From DATDRQ01 sp035291645 (lineage in GTDB: Bacteria; Chloroflexota; Anaerolineae; Anaerolineales; UBA4823), in NCBI GenBank assembly GCA_035291645.1, contig DATDRQ010000138.1:1-5872 (forward strand): a stretch of 5,872 nt of DNA. Direction: 5' to 3'. The notes beneath the pieces are model-generated. The model was not told where the DNA came from. It was given only the letters and a program-made list of their open reading frames with translations, and made no database searches. Position 1 is the stretch's first letter; the number at the start of each line of letters is the position of its first letter. The position numbers and the translations under genes are program-made. Shown here piece after piece: positions 5,096 to 5,872 of the stretch.

Positions 5096-5575
5096 ATGAG
5101 TGAATTGATCGACAAAGAACAATTCATCAATCGCATCCGGCGCAGCCGGAAGGCCTGGGAGCAGGCTCTTCTGCTGCTGGATGACCACACCCTGCAGCAG
5201 CCCGGTTTCTCCGGCGAGTGGTCCGGCAAGGACGTGATCGCCCACATCACCTGGCACGAGAAGGAGATGAACGGCCTGATCGGAGCCCACGCCCTGGTCG
5301 GATCGGAGCTGTGGCACCTGCCGCTGGACCAGCGCAACGCGGCCATCTACGCCGAGAACAAGGACCGTTCGCTGGATGACGTGCGGCAGGAGGCCAGACA
5401 GGTCTATGCGCAGTTGCTCAAATTACTGGACACCCTGTCCGAGGAAGACATTCACGACCCGGGGCGCTTCTCGGACATGCCCCCCGACTGGCAGCCCTGG
5501 AAGCTGATCGCCGAGAACACCTTCGAGCACTACGACGACCACCTTCCCCAGGCGCTGGCATTCCTCGCACGGTGA
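5096..5575 (+). CDS. ClbS/DfsB-family (DinB-like) four-helix-bundle protein, 159 aa
   Basis: A soluble four-helix-bundle protein of the DinB-like superfamily, closest by eye to the ClbS/DfsB (DUF1706) branch. Signatures are SGEWSGKDVIAHITWHEKEM (39-58), LDQRNAAIYAENKDRSLDDV (77-96), LSEEDIHDPGRF (114-125) and IAENTFEHYDDHL (138-150). H50, H54, H145 and H149 could supply the family's His metal site. ClbS itself protects against the genotoxin colibactin, but most homologues have no known role, so that function should not be transferred. Length is typical. No clear SD precedes ATG 5096, so initiation may be weak, leaderless or coupled to hicB 33 bases upstream. GC returns to the high local level here, so it is probably not part of the hicAB insert. 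Family confidence is good; function is unknown. Confidence 0.85.
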   Translation: MSELIDKEQFINRIRRSRKAWEQALLLLDDHTLQQPGFSGEWSGKDVIAHITWHEKEMNGLIGAHALVGSELWHLPLDQRNAAIYAENKDRSLDDVRQEARQVYAQLLKLLDTLSEEDIHDPGRFSDMPPDWQPWKLIAENTFEHYDDHLPQALAFLAR

Positions 5576-5585
5576 GCGAACGCCT

Positions 5586-5701
5586 GTCATTCCGAAGCCC
5601 TGCGTTCTGTGCAGGGCTGAGGAATCCCTGCAGCGATAGCCCTATAAACCTGGATCTGGATGGTGGTCCCCGAAGGGATTCCTAGCTACGCCCGGAATGA
5701 C
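5586..5701. repeat. Dispersed palindromic repeat (GTCATTCCG...CGGAATGAC type)
   Basis: Terminal arms GTCATTCCG (5586-5594) and CGGAATGAC (5693-5701) are perfect complements. Subterminal arms AGGAATCCCT (5620-5629) and AGGGATTCCT (5674-5683) also match perfectly. The left half has its own 8-bp hairpin AGCCCTGC / GCAGGGCT (5596-5603 with 5611-5618). The words match a common bacterial intergenic repeat (TGTCATTCCGAG...AGGAATC), as I recall it. It starts 10 bases after the ClbS/DfsB-like stop and encodes nothing evident. Confidence 0.8.
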
Positions 5702-5704
5702 TGA

Positions 5705-5713
5705 TGTTAGAAT
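5705..5713 (+). promoter_or_regulatory. Possible extended -10 promoter for the downstream exported protein
   Basis: TGT-TAGAAT (5705-5713) matches an extended -10, and the TAGAAT hexamer is the same as at 4631-4636. No good -35 is seen 16-18 bases upstream, where the repeat ends. The match is by eye only. Confidence 0.3.
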
Positions 5714-5723
5714 GGATCATCCG

Positions 5724-5769
5724 ACCACAGCCTGTGGCGCGCTCTGCCTGCAGCGAGCCAGGCTGTGGT
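5724..5769 (+). promoter_or_regulatory. Hairpin in the 5' leader of the exported-protein gene
   Basis: A perfect 11-bp inverted repeat ACCACAGCCTG (5724-5734) / CAGGCTGTGGT (5759-5769) encloses a 24-base loop that can fold further (GCTC 5741-5744 with GAGC 5755-5758). It ends 12 bases before the SD. With no T-run it is not a standard terminator; it may be an mRNA leader structure or an operator. Confidence 0.45.
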
Positions 5770-5780
5770 GTACGGCCATC

Positions 5781-5787
5781 AAGGAGG
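5781..5787 (+). promoter_or_regulatory. Strong ribosome binding site
   Basis: AAGGAGG at 5781-5787 lies 6 bases before ATG 5794. It makes that start secure even though only 26 codons are visible. Confidence 0.7.
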
Positions 5788-5793
5788 ACTGCC

Positions 5794-5872
5794 ATGCCGC
5801 GAACCGGTTTCACGCCAGTGTATCTCCTGCTGATCCTGCTCCTGCTGGCTGGCCTGGGCTGCCAGCTGGCCA
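5794..5872 (+). CDS. N-terminus of an exported, possibly lipoprotein-type protein (partial, 3' end outside window)
   Basis: Only 26 codons are present. They encode a short basic start (MPRTG), a Leu-rich hydrophobic core (YLLLILLLLAGLG, 10-22) and Cys23, the plan of a signal peptide. The residues before Cys23 (Gly-Leu-Gly) are a poor fit to the usual lipobox (Leu-Ala/Ser-Gly/Ala-Cys), so a lipoprotein is possible but not certain. A class I signal peptide or membrane anchor would look much the same. The mature protein lies beyond the window and its function cannot be stated. The start is supported by a near-ideal SD. Confidence 0.7.
   Translation, partial: MPRTGFTPVYLLLILLLLAGLGCQLA

Overview
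The window is a GC-rich bacterial segment in which every gene I can support lies on the + strand. It holds the 3' end of a choline/ethanolamine-kinase-like phosphotransferase, a metallophosphoesterase, a large APC-superfamily permease, a CDF-type zinc/cation exporter, a damaged hicA toxin gene overlapping a hicB-like antitoxin gene, a ClbS/DfsB (DinB-like) four-helix-bundle protein, and the first 26 codons of a secreted or lipoprotein-like protein. There is no rRNA, tRNA, CRISPR array, transposase or phage gene. High GC, many TTG/ATG starts with variable Shine-Dalgarno (SD) sites, intergenic dispersed palindromes and a ClbS/DfsB-type gene together suggest an environmental Chloroflexota (Anaerolineae-like) genome. 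That assignment is inference, since there is no phylogenetic marker here.

Layout: 1-146 kinase C-terminus; 143-215 a palindromic intergenic repeat whose left arm overlaps the kinase stop codon; 265-1203 metallophosphoesterase; 1204-1437 a composite nested palindromic repeat, followed by a leader of about 165 bases ending in a strong SD; 1605-3482 permease; 3514-3545 rho-independent terminator; 3554-3603 a second long hairpin; 3716-4612 CDF exporter (TTG start); 4639-4851 hicA remnant; 4844-5062 hicB-like gene; 5096-5575 ClbS/DfsB-like gene; 5586-5701 another dispersed palindrome; 5724-5769 hairpin; 5794 to the end, start of an exported protein.

How the genes may work together: the kinase-like gene, metallophosphoesterase and permease are co-directional and could form an uptake and phospho-metabolism neighbourhood (amino acid or amine uptake, phosphorylation, phosphate-ester hydrolysis). 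No substrate is visible. The strong terminator after the permease separates it from the CDF exporter, which is probably a stand-alone metal-resistance gene. The hicAB locus is a lower-GC insert-like module right behind the exporter. The toxin keeps its catalytic core (Gly-Ser-His) and C-terminal motif but has no usable start codon, so the antitoxin gene probably survives as an orphan.

I did not find a convincing previously undescribed system. The most informative observation is the hidden, broken hicA reading frame at 4639-4851. It encodes no start-to-stop ORF of normal length, so a routine gene caller would probably skip it.
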